Shown here piece by piece: positions 23,717-33,691 of a stretch of DNA of 64,000 nucleotides. A program made the position numbers and the translations under genes. Position 1 is the first letter of the stretch, and each line of letters begins with the position of its first letter. The DNA comes from Anthoceros angustus (lineage: Eukaryota > Streptophyta > Anthocerotopsida > Anthocerotales > Anthocerotaceae). The notes below the pieces were generated by a model. That model ran no database searches and was not told the origin of the DNA. It worked only from the letters and a program-made list of their open reading frames with translations. The stretch spans positions 1,612,001 through 1,676,000 of the forward strand of contig MU008163.1 in NCBI GenBank assembly GCA_010909165.1, given 5' to 3'.

Positions 23717-23932
23717 CGTTTAGTCCCTCTCTGACCTCCGAGTGCGCAGCCCGCAGTTCAAGAAGTTGGCGTCCACTTCATGAAAATCAGCACAAGCTGT
23801 GGTCCACGACTCCACACCCCACAGTCCTGGGCTGCTCTTGTCATACGCTGACTCCAAAATATCGACAGTGTACAGCGGCTCCGTCGCCCACGCCGACTCT
23901 GGCAGCTTCCCCAGCTGCAATCCCTGTTAGGT
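23717..23932 (-). other. Possible terminal exon of an unrecognised gene
   Basis: A clean AG acceptor at 23933-23934 opens GLQLGKLPESAWATEPLYTV and runs 71 codons to TAA. The composition is protein-like (Trp, Asp, Cys in ordered hydrophilic sequence) and there is no overlap with repeats. No upstream exon could be joined with confidence and no family was recognised. Confidence 0.3.
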
Positions 23933-24245
23933 TTTTAAGCTCAGGTAGACGATGTCAACCCAGGTACAGTAACGGCCCCATCAATCCCCAAGACTTCAGA
24001 AGCTCTCAACAGTCATCACAGCCTGGCTATCTCACGAGTCATGTGACTCATATCAACGCAAGGGTGTCCGCCTCATGCAATGCCATCCAGTCTGGATACA
24101 TCCCATTCTATCCCATCCCATCCCAACCAGCATGCATGAATGCAGTCACGTCCCAGCCTCGATTAAACCACATACCCTAAGTTTGGTATGATGTCCTGTG
24201 CCCCAACCCCACAGGACTCCAGGAGCACGTGATGGACAGTAAGTA

Positions 24246-24775
24246 CAGTCCACCCCCCCTAATTGGGACTGGTTCGGAGTGCCTTTAGAGGTCCCATTAA
24301 GGGAGGTGTCCCGATTATATTTTCCCTATTTAAAAATAATAAAATATTTTAAATTATAAAAAATCAAAAAATACCCAAAAAATTAAAATTAAAATTTTGA
24401 TTGATAGGTTTCACTAAAAATAACTTTTACCACTTCTCTATATAGTTGTTTGACAGCTAGCGCTCTCTCTAAGCAACATCAAAAACCTCTACCTATCATA
24501 AAGGAAAAAGCTTAGCTTAAGAGTCTTCAATCACACCTAAAAGTCTATTGTGCTTTGAAATAATCGATTCTTTTTCTTTCTTTTTATTTTTTAGTAAAAA
24601 TTAGAAATCCCATTTAGGGAGGTGAAACTAACATGAATGTACGTTTCAAAATGTCCCAATTATCATTTAGGGAAAAGTCCCATTTATTACATTGTAAACT
24701 AAAGGGAGTAGGATGGGTGGTCCCATTTAGAGAGGAATCCCATTTATAGAGTTCCCAATTAGGGGGGGCCGACTG
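24246..24775. mobile_element. 530-bp MITE, mariner/pogo-like ends
   Basis: Imperfect terminal inverted repeats of about 25 bp: the left end CAGTCCACCCCCCCTAATTG at 24246 pairs with the right end read in reverse, CAGTCGGCCCCCCCTAATTG from 24775. A TA dinucleotide flanks each side (24244-24245 and 24776-24777), the usual target of Tc1/mariner elements. The interior is AT-rich, has no transposase frame, and repeats TCCCATTTAG-type words near both ends. The element is non-autonomous. The short direct repeat AGTACAGT/TGTACA around the ends makes the exact boundary uncertain by a few bases. Confidence 0.7.
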
Positions 24776-25268
24776 TACACTGCAGCATGTAGCGCTGCAG
24801 ATGTACTGTACATATATCTTGGAGGCAGCATCTGGGGAAGGCGCTGCCACTCTTTTAGGCTTGCACCGAGAGAGTCTTCCTCCCCAAATTGCAATCGTGC
24901 TCTGCATTCTGCAACTTGCGGGAAAATAAGCAGGCAGGAGGCAGGAGTCACAAAACCAATCATCCCGGCCCGCCTCATTCCGGGCCTCCGGAACAGTCCA
25001 GTCCTGACCCACACTGCGCCCATCATGTGTCATCAGTGCGGAAGCACAGGCTTACTTACAGAGGCCTCGGCCTTGTAACTCCTCGCTGCCTTGGACAGAC
25101 ATGTCTCTACATATGTGTCTGCACAGCATTCCCTCTCAATCTTCGCAGTCCTAAAGTTCTCAATCTTTGCAGCCTTTGGATTTGTCATCTCCTTCCTTCC
25201 CTCTTGCGCTCACCGGCAGTCGGTCTTCCCACCGACATTTTGGCACTCCTCCGTCAGTCGGAGCCGCG

Positions 25269-27696
25269 ATGGCGGCGGTGTCGATCCGGACAGTGGGCCT
25301 GGCGTTGCTGCTGCTGCTGCTGATGAATTCGGCGGCGGACGGCGGCCTAATTCCAGCAGGCCTCCGCCCGCAGTACTACAGGAAAACGTGCCCGCAGTTC
25401 CCCAACATCGTGCTGTCCACCATCCACACAAATCTGAGGAAGGATGTGCAGATCGCCGCGCACCTGCTCCGCCTTCTCTTCCACGACGCTGTCGTCAACG
25501 TAGTCCTCAGTCCCTCACCCGCGATTCAATTCTTGCTTCAATTCCGCCATCTCCAAGGTTCCACTGGGATTGAATCAGTTGTTCTGAAGAGACGTCGCAA
25601 TCCAATTTTCTTTGCACAGGGCATCGACGCCTCGGTCATGATCGACAGCACCCCCACCAACAGCGGCGAAAAGGACGCACTTCCTAACAGGTGAGAGTCG
25701 CCCGAACGCGACATCTACATCACATGAATTTCCCAGAATTGCCAGCGATGACCATCCACACGGGCCAGACGGCTGGAGAAGGAGAGCATCGACCCCGTTA
25801 CCTCCCGTATGCGAAATGGGCGCTCTACCATGAAAGCTACTTCCTTATGCTGAGAGCTTAGGTAGCTAACGTTGTACCGTACCAAATCAGATCTCTGGAC
25901 GGATTCACAATCATCGACGACATCAAAGCACAATTGGAGGCAGTGTGTCCGGGCACGGTCTCGTGCGCAGACATTCTCGTCATGAGCGTCCGAGACGCGG
26001 TGTTTCTGGTGCGTCGAGCTTTGTGATTGCAATGCATGTCGTCATACCTTGCAATTAGAGAGGTCAATATCCCCACATCTTTGTGACCAAGTCCTTCAAT
26101 CAGTTGCTCAGTATCCTGAACCCATGCAGCCACACTTGGCGTACATGCTTACCAAAGTGTTGATCACAGCTACATCAGCCTGATCTCCTTTTTCTGATTT
26201 GTGGATGAAGCTGCTTCCCACCTCCAAATCTGGGGTTACCTACACTCGCACATGCCTGTAGAGGGCACACAAATGTCACAGAGTCGGGTGCAACCATGCC
26301 TTCTTCTTACATAGCTCTGTAGAGATGAAGGGCTTTCTGGTCCATGCCCTGCTGGGAATACCCTCCAAAAGAGCAGTCCAAGTCACCAAATCCTTTTTAT
26401 CAAGTCCGTCAAACCCACTGTGAGCATCCTCTAGGCTGCCACACTTTGCACACATGTCAACCAAACTGTTGGCTACAACCACATCAGCTTGATGCCCATG
26501 TTAGCTAAACCACATCAGCTTGATGCTCTTGTCCATGTTTAAGATGGACGAGAAATGATAGAAGACAACATGAAGCATCAGGTACAGCAACCATTGCAAA
26601 CACATCCATCGCATCTTGCAAGAAGTCTGTCCCCCGCCATTCTGGGGTTCGCCGTTTAACAGGAGTGGGACGTTGTGAGACGTTGAGACGTTGAGCTTCG
26701 AGCCCCTCCTTCCCTCCTTCCTTCCTTCCTTGAGGATTGTACAATGTGGTGGTGATGGGATGTGCGCAGAGGGAAGGCCCGTTCTTCCCGGTGTACCTGG
26801 GCAGGAAAGACGGGCGGGCGAGCAGCGTGAGCGCAGCGATCGCCAACAACCCATCGTCCAACATCTTCGTGGACCAGGTGCTGGCGGCCTTCTCCGCGCT
26901 GGGGCTCGGGGTGGCGGACGCGGTTGCGCTCTCAGGCGCGCACACCATCGGGAAGGCCGGCTGCCGCGCCTTCGGCAGGAGGCTCACCAACTTCAACGGA
27001 ACCGGCCTCCCCGACCCCACGATTCCTCCCTCCTACCTTGCGCAGATCCTGGCCAACTGCAGCGTGAGCTCGTTCCGGGTGGACAACGATCCGCTCACCC
27101 CGACCGTGTTCGACAACCAGTACTACGTCGACCTGCTCGCCAGCCGCGGCCTCTTCCAGTCCGACCAGTACCTGCTCTTCGATCCCCGCACCAAGCCCTA
27201 CGTGCTCAAGTTCGCCGCCAACCAGCGCGCCTTCTTCTCGCAATTCAGCTCCTCCATCTTCGCCCTCAGCAATGTGGGAGTCCTCACAGGCCACGACGGC
27301 GAGGTCAGGACCAATTGCCGGGTCGTGAACCCGCTTCCTTCCCCTCCTCCCCCTCCTGCTCCTCCTGCTTCTCCTCCTCCTCCTCCCCCTGCTTCTCCTC
27401 CTCCTCCTCCCCTGCTTCTCCTCCTCCCCCTGCTTCTCCTCCTCCCCCTGCTTCTCCTCCTCCTGCTTCTCCTCCCCTGCTTCTCCTCCTCCTCCTCCCC
27501 TTGCTTCTTCTCCTCCTCCTCCCCCTGCTGCTGCTTCTCCGCCTGCAACTTCCCTGTTGATGGGACGCCAACGGCGGCACTGCCTCCTGCTGGTGCTACA
27601 CCACCGGCGGCTGAAGCTTCACCACCGGCGGCTGATGCTTCACCACCGGCGGCTGCTGCTTCACCACCGGCGTCCGATGCTTCACCCTGGTCATAG
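25269..27696 (+). CDS. Class III peroxidase 1 with Pro/Ala-rich tail, 4 exons
   Basis: Secreted haem peroxidase (H2O2-dependent oxidation of phenolics in the cell wall). Exons 25269-25499, 25620-25690, 25891-26008 and 26770-27696 join in phase to 448 aa. Residues 1-25 form a signal peptide (LALLLLLL core). Distal His is H72 in RLLFHDA; proximal His is H198 in [12 protein letters not shown]. The substrate-end motif [13 protein letters not shown] is present. Six of the eight family cysteines are kept ([32 protein letters not shown]). The usual FHDC and GCDAS cysteines are Ala (FHDA) and Ile (GIDAS). Residues 328-448 are an added tail: proline-rich, then leucine-rich where the CCTCCTGCTTCT repeat slips frame, then [13 protein letters not shown]-like arabinogalactan motifs. 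Intron 2 holds a tRNA-Ala pseudogene and intron 3 a 579-bp PPR fragment. Expression is not shown. Confidence 0.85.
25774..25846 (-). pseudogene. tRNA-Ala(CGC) pseudogene in peroxidase intron 2
   Basis: Reverse complement is closely related to the tRNA-Ala gene at 32232-32304. The anticodon arm (CCCATTTCGCATACGGG) and TAGAGCGC of the D arm are intact or nearly so. The acceptor 5' strand reads TAAGGAAG instead of GGGGGAG and the T arm is altered (GGGGTCGATGCTCT), so the cloverleaf cannot close properly. It lies in antisense orientation in a 200-bp intron. Confidence 0.75.
26043..26621 (-). pseudogene. PPR fragment inside peroxidase intron 3
   Basis: 579 bases that match 15862-16443 of PPR pseudogene 1 except for about half a dozen changes (single-base indels, one CT dinucleotide loss, one C/G change). 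It includes the [16 protein letters not shown] and [14 protein letters not shown] coding words on the minus strand. The intron's own sequence resumes on both sides, and no target-site duplication or terminal repeat is evident. It enlarges an otherwise ~180-bp intron to 761 bp. Confidence 0.9.
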
Positions 27697-28060
27697 TTGG
27701 GGGCTGATCGGAAAGCTGGAGAATCACCGAAAACGTTAGCACCACCCGAACGGCAGCGTTGGTGAGTCTCGAATAGTATGACCCTCTCGAAATTTTGGTC
27801 TGTTCCTGGCAATTTGCAGTTACAGGCACTATGACATAGATCTGGGCTGGAGATGTGAAGAAGTGCCGTCTTACTGAGTGAGGTGCTATGGCATGATCCA
27901 GGATGGCCATGGTCGGGGAATGGTAATGTAAACCGGCACCATTTGCTGGTAACAGCCTTCCCAGGCCTCTGTCGGCCATGATCTGCCCTTGTGCACGGTC
28001 ATGTTTGAAGAAACCGAGCCAGTACAAGGCCATTATGTATTTTATGCATTTTAGAGCACG
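27697..28060. other. Intergenic, no gene seen
   Basis: 3' flank of peroxidase 1. No ORF, RNA or repeat was recognised here. Confidence 0.5.
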
Positions 28061-29291
28061 CCGTGTTACGATTTGTCTTCCAACCAGTCCCTCATATGGC
28101 TGCCACACTTCGATATATGTTGCCCAAACTGTTGGCTGCAAACAGATATGGCCTGATGGCCTCCCATCTATGGAGTTGCTCCTCTGTTTCTAAAGCTTGG
28201 GTGCCCACATTTACACATGCCTGTAGAAGGCACGCTTGCACATGCCTGCAGGAGGCACACGAAAGTCACAGAAAGAGTCGGGTACCGTGATGCCTACTGC
28301 TTGCATACCACAGGAACCCCTTGCACATACCTGCACGAGGGAGACGAAAGTCACAGAATTGGTTACCGTGATGCCTGCTGCTTGTCGAGATGGAGGGCTT
28401 CCTGCCCCATCCCCTACTGGGCATACCCTGAAATTAGAGAGGTCCATGTCACCACAGTCTTTGTGACCAAGTCCGCCATGACAACAGTTACTGAGCATCC
28501 TCCATATGCATGCTGCCACACTTCGCATACCTGTTTACCAAACTGTTGACCGCAACCGCATCAGATCGATCATCTCCCCTTCCTCTGCTTTGTGCATGAA
28601 GCTGCTTCCCCACCTCCAACGCTGGGTTGCCTACACTTACACATGCATGTAGAAGGCACACAAATGTCACCGAGTCGCGTATACGCAACTATCCCTTCTT
28701 TGTGCATATTAGCTATGTAGAGATAAAGGGGTTTCTGGCCCATTCCCTGCTGGGATACCCTCAATAACAGCAGTTCAAATCACCACAGTCCCCTTTTCGT
28801 CAAGTCCGTCAAACACAGCATCCTCTAGGTTGCCACACTTTGCGACATATCGACCAAACTGTTGGCTACAACCACATCAGCTTGATGCTCTTGTCCATGC
28901 TTAACAGGAGCAGAAATGATACCATTGCAAGCATATCCATGGCACCTCGGAACCTTCTATGTGAAGCATACATTGGCAGGATATGATAGCACTGGAACGT
29001 ATCCGACTCGCACCCCATATTTCGAAAGACAACTCCTCTAAATCTCTATCTGTGCCAGAACACCCAATGCCCCAACAGCCTCTATCAAACGGCTCTGCTC
29101 AAATAGCCTGCTCACGATCTCAGCAGTCACGCCAATTTCATATCTTGCAGGCCTGATCCTACGAGGGTCAGCATCCTCCAGCTCCTGGCCAACGCCCCCG
29201 AACTGGCTTTCCTGCAACGGTGCTGCAGTCCGCAGCTTCCGTGTTTGCCACTGGCTTCCGTGTTCGCCATTCCCACGCTCCGGACAGCCAT
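28060..29291 (-). pseudogene. PPR pseudogene 3
   Basis: Third decayed PLS-class PPR gene. The start codon at 29291 sits 265 bp from the divergent membrane-protein start. Readable pieces are TAEIVSRLFEQSRLIEAVGA (N-terminal, 29080-29140), [11 protein letters not shown] (28870), GDICVPSTCMCKC and DSVTFVCLLHACVSVGNPAL (28650), AVNSLVNRYAKCGS (28540) and SVTFVSLVQVC (28350). The N-terminal pieces correspond to those of PPR pseudogene 1 at the same distance from the spacer, so both derive from one ancestral module. Confidence 0.8.
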
Positions 29292-29556
29292 GGCTCGCTC
29301 TTGAAAGCCCCTTTGGAGCGGGTTTCGATGGCGAGAAAGACGATAAATAAAGTCCATATTCATAAATTGGGGAATTTCAATTTAATTCACAAAAGCACAC
29401 AAATCGGAACCCATGAGGCTCGGCGCCATATCTGCAGCTCACATTTAAGCAGACAATTTTCGGTATAAGAGTTTTTCTCTCTGGTAAACTGTTGTTTTGC
29501 GTCCCTGGAAAGCCCTACGACTTCCCTGGTGCATTCGTCCTCACGCGTTCTTGATC
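29292..29556. promoter_or_regulatory. Putative bidirectional promoter, copy C
   Basis: 265-bp spacer between the PPR start (29291, minus) and the membrane-protein start (29557, plus). It shares ATAAATTGG, TTTAATTCACAA, AATCGGAACCCATGAGGCTC and TTTTGCGTCCCTGGAA with the spacer before 33692, and the first and third of these in diverged form with the spacer at 16922. Confidence 0.5.
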
Positions 29557-29998
29557 ATGACACGTCCCCGTCTCTACTACGTGCGGCGTAGGCCTCGAAC
29601 TGTTTATGCACTCCTTGGCGGCGTAGTGAGCGCACTGGTCTTACTGATTGTTTCGAAAGGTATGATGCGCGCACTGCAAGGATTGGATCAGAGGAACACG
29701 AAGAACCGGACTATGTCCGTGGAGTATCAAGGCCCGCTTTCGCCGGACTATCTACGCCTGTTTTCGCCGGACTATCAACGCCTGATTTTGGAGAAAGATC
29801 CAACTCTCGATCAGTTCAAGCTTTGTACGCTCTTGAAGTTTGTGGAATTGTATCTGAAAGAGGGGATCAGGCAAACGGGGCTCAACGAAATCGAGAACTG
29901 GCAGGGATATCTGGATGTTCATAACAGGCTTGTTGCTCTCCGCTCCGAAATTCCATTTATCGACTGCCTTCCGGAGGATGCTGACCCGAGTGAGATCG
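29557..29998 (+). CDS. Small membrane-protein family, copy C (most complete)
   Basis: First exon of a gene I do not recognise: ATG 29557 to a GT donor at 29999 (GAGATCG|GTAAG), 147 codons plus one base. Residues 1-15 are strongly basic (MTRPRLYYVRRRPRT), ~16-35 are one hydrophobic span (VYALLGGVVSALVLLIV), then an acidic, probably helical region ends in AEIP-like and EDADPSEI sequence. This predicts a signal-anchored single-pass protein with a ~110-residue soluble domain. A paralogue at 33692 matches over the whole exon and keeps the donor, so the exon was under constraint at some stage. The second exon is uncertain: an acceptor TGTGCAG at 30188 would add GLGYRI and stop. Faces PPR pseudogene 3 head to head. 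Confidence 0.55.
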
Positions 29999-29999
29999 G

Positions 30000-30890
30000 T
30001 AAGAACGCCTTTCACGTTTCGTTTAGAGAGTCGGCTTCCTGTCGACTTTGTAAGATTTCGTCCATCCTCAACTTCTCGACTTCAGTCCTTTGTCGTCCGG
30101 CTGATTGCTGCCTTGCTTCCAATTGGAAAAGACAACCGCGTTTTTTCATTACAAGTGCGAGTCGGTCTTATCCATGATGATTGATGTGCAGGCCTAGGGT
30201 ACCGTATATGATTGAGTAACATGCCAGAGCTGCAAAGAGTAACATGCCAGAGCTGCAAAATGTGCGGATTCTTGTCAAGCTTGTACAGGGCAGCAATGTG
30301 AAGGAGGGGTAACACTCTGCACTTATTCTTTGCCACAAAAGTTCAAGATTCCATAATATTATCATCCTGAGCTGAGCAATTGTGAAGAACTCTTCGTTAG
30401 CATCCTATTTCACAATGTCTTGATTCATCTAAAACGAGTTTGCGAATTGTGACGTGTTATAACCCTCTATTGCTGAGGATCCTTTCAAGATTACGAGTGA
30501 GAACAGTCTAACTTGAACTGAACATTCTCATTGTACACGCAGGGTGACGCTTGCAAGAGGCACAAATGGCCGCGTCTTCCACCTGTGAAAGCTTAAACAC
30601 ACAGACGACTCTACATCGTCGATCCTGAGGAGTTTGCAATTGGTTTTAGGTGTAACCGATCGAGGACCTTGATGTGTTTCGATGCTGACGAGACTAAACC
30701 ACAAATCTATCCCGAGTGTTTTGATTCTCCACCGACATATGTAACGTTCACGATCTCTCTGGTGGCTAGTGTTCACCAGGAAGAGGCTGCCCTGGTACTT
30801 CGCGATACGGCCCCTGTCAGGGTTTTCCTGCAGCTCACACGGAGGCAAACATTTGCCGTGTCGATTGTCGCATCTTCCAAGCTGCCACAC
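30000..30890 (+). other. Downstream region of copy C
   Basis: Intron-like then exon-like sequence aligning with 34110-34250 plus 40730-41530 (copy D, split by the copia array) and more loosely with 19170-20000. A possible acceptor at 30541 (CACGCAG) opens VTLARGTNGRVF before a stop. A tail with CACCAGGAAGAGGCTGCC (30776) recurs near 33238 and 41420. No continuous frame could be built. Confidence 0.35.
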
Positions 30891-31110
30891 GTTTGCAAGC
30901 TCCTGGTTACAAACACATCAGGTCTCTAGTTTCCGCATGCAGGTGCTCCCTCCCTCCCCGCCCCCCGTTCAATGCCGGAGTGCCCACACCTGCGCATTCA
31001 CTGTAAAGCGGGAGGGCTTCCTGCCCCATGCCCTGCTGGGAATATCCTGCTATCATCGCATTCCACGTCACCACTTCCTTAAGATCAAGTCCATTCACGG
31101 GTCACTCTCA
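30890..31110 (-). pseudogene. PPR fragment 4
   Basis: One PPR repeat in a single frame (NGLDLKEVVTWNAMIAGYSQ, then QGMGQEALPLY) plus a broken next unit. It corresponds to PPR pseudogene 2 near 21.85-21.95 kb and starts the right-hand paralogous block. Confidence 0.75.
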
Positions 31111-32175
31111 CGTTCCTCGGGGATGCCTGTGCAGCAGAACAGGATGCTCTTCTCACTTTACCTCTTGTCCCACCCACGTGCAGCCTCCAGATATATTTCT
31201 TCTCCACAACTTCTCCTTGCAGAAGATCCGCATTCAGCCAGACATCCTCTTCCTCTTGGACGGGCTGGCTTCTGCCAAAGTGCTCCCTCCCGACTTGGCT
31301 GTGCGCCAGCAGGCACTTCCTTGATGAAACAGACATTGTGCCCCAAGCTCTCAAACTTCTGAAACAGACATTGTGCCGCAGGCTCTCAAGCTTCTCAAAC
31401 AGACATTATTGTGCCCTAAGCTCTCTAGCTTCTGAAAGAGACCGTGTGCCCCAGGATCTCTGACCTTTTTCAGACATTGTCTCGAAGAAAAGCACATTGT
31501 TAAAATCAAGTTAATAAGTTTCTTGTTGGCTTAAGTTGAACAGCCAATCTCAGCCACTCAGCTGGTTGTCATGTTAAAGATAAGGTGAAGGTTTGTTTCA
31601 CAAAGAGACTGAGGTGGAAGGGGCTCTGAACTTCAGACCCCCTTCCCCCTTTCCTTTTCCTTCAGAGTCTGAAGGAGAGTCGAGTGAAGCCAGCAGTTTG
31701 CTGGAGAAGGCAACTTTCGCACTCTGATAAAGCCCTGTGCATTTCGTGTAAGTGATTAGGTACTCGAGTGGATGGCACAAGCATAATTGAAGTCAGGTAC
31801 TGTATCAGCTTTAGGTCCCAAGGGTAGTTAGAGGTACTGGAGATAAAGTGAAAGCAGCTTGTAAGAACTGATGGGTTCGTTTAGGTGCACGCATTCGATC
31901 TTCCTGCCTTTTACGGATATCATAAGCTGCCTGGCACATGGAAGCTCTATCTTGGCCAGCACTCTGGCACGCACCGACCAAAACCAAACCACTTTCCACT
32001 CCGCTTTTGTGCGTACCTTCTGAACAACTAGTTGTTCATGCTTAAAACTCAATCCAAGCCTTGTTCAGCCAAGCTTGACAGCGTGGTTGGGGCAGGTGCA
32101 ACCCTTTCCCTACAAGCTCAGACCCCGCTGGGCTCATTCATGTGCTAGCTAGACTAATTTACAAGGATTGTTTGA
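30950..32175. repeat. Paralogous block, right copy
   Basis: Partner of 21850-23365, sharing the landmarks listed there. Identity fades at 32175, just before the tRNA-Ala gene. The ~35-bp AAACAGACATT repeat occupies 31325-31480. Confidence 0.7.
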
Positions 32176-32231
32176 TAGTACAGCATTGGAGTAAGTCCGC
32201 AAGCGAATATAAAAGGCCTAATAGAAAGAAC

Positions 32232-32304
32232 TGGAGAAGACGGGCATCGATCCCGTTACCTCCCGTATGCGAAACGGGCGCTCTACCATTTGAGCTACTC
32301 CCCC
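32232..32304 (-). tRNA. tRNA-Ala (anticodon CGC)
   Basis: A 73-nt cloverleaf on the minus strand. Acceptor GGGGGAG/CTTCTCC with discriminator A; D arm GCTC-AAATGGTA-GAGC; anticodon arm CCCGT-TTCGCAT-ACGGG with CGC at positions 34-36; variable loop AGGTA; T arm ACGGG-ATCGATG-CCCGT. The third acceptor pair is G:U, the alanine identity element. All stems pair, with wobbles only in the acceptor. No CCA is encoded, as expected of a nuclear gene. Reads GCG codons. Confidence 0.9.
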
Positions 32305-32479
32305 ATGTTGACCTGCAGGTGTGCGTTATCAATATTTTACCTGTATACTGTACAAATATTTTTTGGTCTCCACAGTGGGAAAAACGTATTGACTCGACTA
32401 TGTTCTCTGAAATTGTCTTGCACTTATCAGATTTGTGCATTGCACGCAAGGAATTTAGGGGCATGATTGCTTCATTGTT

Positions 32480-33065
32480 ACTGCATTATTAGATCCGAAG
32501 CGTAGGAAGTTATCCAGCTGATAGGTTGAAAGGTGAAGGGGTTGTAAAGGGTTGACACCTATAGGGAAGCTCATTGTGTTGTAATATACAGCAATCACTC
32601 TCGGCTTAGACTTGGTAAGTTATGCATTGATGAGGAGATGCATTTCGAAGAAGGGTTGATGTATAACAATGTGGAATGGTAGGAAGCAGTTGGAAAGGAA
32701 TGTCCACAACTTGTAGATGAAGCAAAGAACTTGTTGAACATTCCTCCAATTTCAATAAAGTGAAAAGAAACTAGAGCGCATGGAAACATGTCTGACGCGA
32801 TAATGTAGCAAGAACTATGGTGGACAGGGTTGGTATGCTTGTTTATGTTTACTATAATAGTAGAGTATTAAATGGCACAATCCTACTATTGAAGCATCAT
32901 ATTGGGAGGATTGGATAGCATACTTAGAAAATCTTGAACCTAGACAAGTGATTGCAAAAAGTAGCATGAAAGATATGGCCGTAGTGAAATGGAGGACAAC
33001 GAAAGGGGAATCTGCATTTCGGGAGGAGAGTGAAAAAAATGAAGAAGTAGAAGCTACCTCCATTT
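32480..33065 (+). pseudogene. Possible hAT transposase C-terminal remnant
   Basis: AT-rich sequence with short translated pieces in broken frames. RVGMLVYVYYNSRVL (from about 32823) resembles the LVYVHYNLRL stretch at the end of plant hAT transposases, followed by YLENLEPRQVIAKSSMKD. No terminal repeats, and upstream catalytic parts were not found. Tentative. Confidence 0.3.
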
Positions 33066-33418
33066 TGACCTTACAACTTCATTTTTATGCATGCTTGAAA
33101 TTACAATACCCTTACACATAGCTTACATTGCTAACTGTTAGGGATTTCGCACTTGGTTTCAGGTATATTTGATATTGGACTTTCGATGCCGATGAGAATA
33201 AACTTTCTCACTTTCTTATACCAGCTGGCTAGTGTTTACCAGGAAGAGGCTGCGGGTACTCCGCGGTACGTCCCTTGCGAGGAGTTAGGTTTTCCTGCAG
33301 CTGACAAGGAGGTGAAAATTTGCCGTGACGATTGTCTCGGCTCCTTACAGACAGCTCTGGCTTCAATATGGCTTCAAAATTTTGCGTGTTGATCAAAAGA
33401 CCAAAAGCCTTAAAACGC

Positions 33419-33691
33419 TCCCGTGGCTCGCTCTTGAAAGCCCTTAGGAGCGGAAGGGCGAGGGGACGCTTACCCAAATAGAGTCCATTATAAATTGGGG
33501 AGTTTGAATTTAATTCACAAATGCACACAAATCGGAACCCATGAGGCTCGGCGCCACATCTGCAGAGCTCTGGAGCTCACATTTAAGCAGACAATTTCCA
33601 GTATCAGAGATTTCTCTCTGGTAGACCGTTGTTTTGCGTCCCTGGAACACTACGACTTCCCTGGCGCATTCGTCCTCGCCCGTTCTTGATC
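33419..33691. promoter_or_regulatory. Spacer of module copy D (PPR side lost)
   Basis: Matches the 265-bp spacer of copy C (CATTATAAATTGG at 33485, AATCGGAACCCATGAGGCTC, TTTTGCGTCCCTGGAA). The left edge ends at the former PPR start, where the codon on the minus strand has changed from ATG to ACG (CCGTGGCTCGC here, CCATGGCTCGC at 29289). No PPR sequence remains beyond it. Confidence 0.6.

Noticed and set aside
26691-27560. 289-codon ORF overlapping peroxidase 1
   Set aside because: Shadow frame of GC-rich exon 4; it reads Arg/Pro-rich and has no conserved residues.
14810-31110. Functional PPR genes
   Set aside because: Every PPR tract here is broken by frameshifts every few repeats, and no E or DYW domain was found. 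Some breaks may be sequencing error, but no intact gene can be supported.
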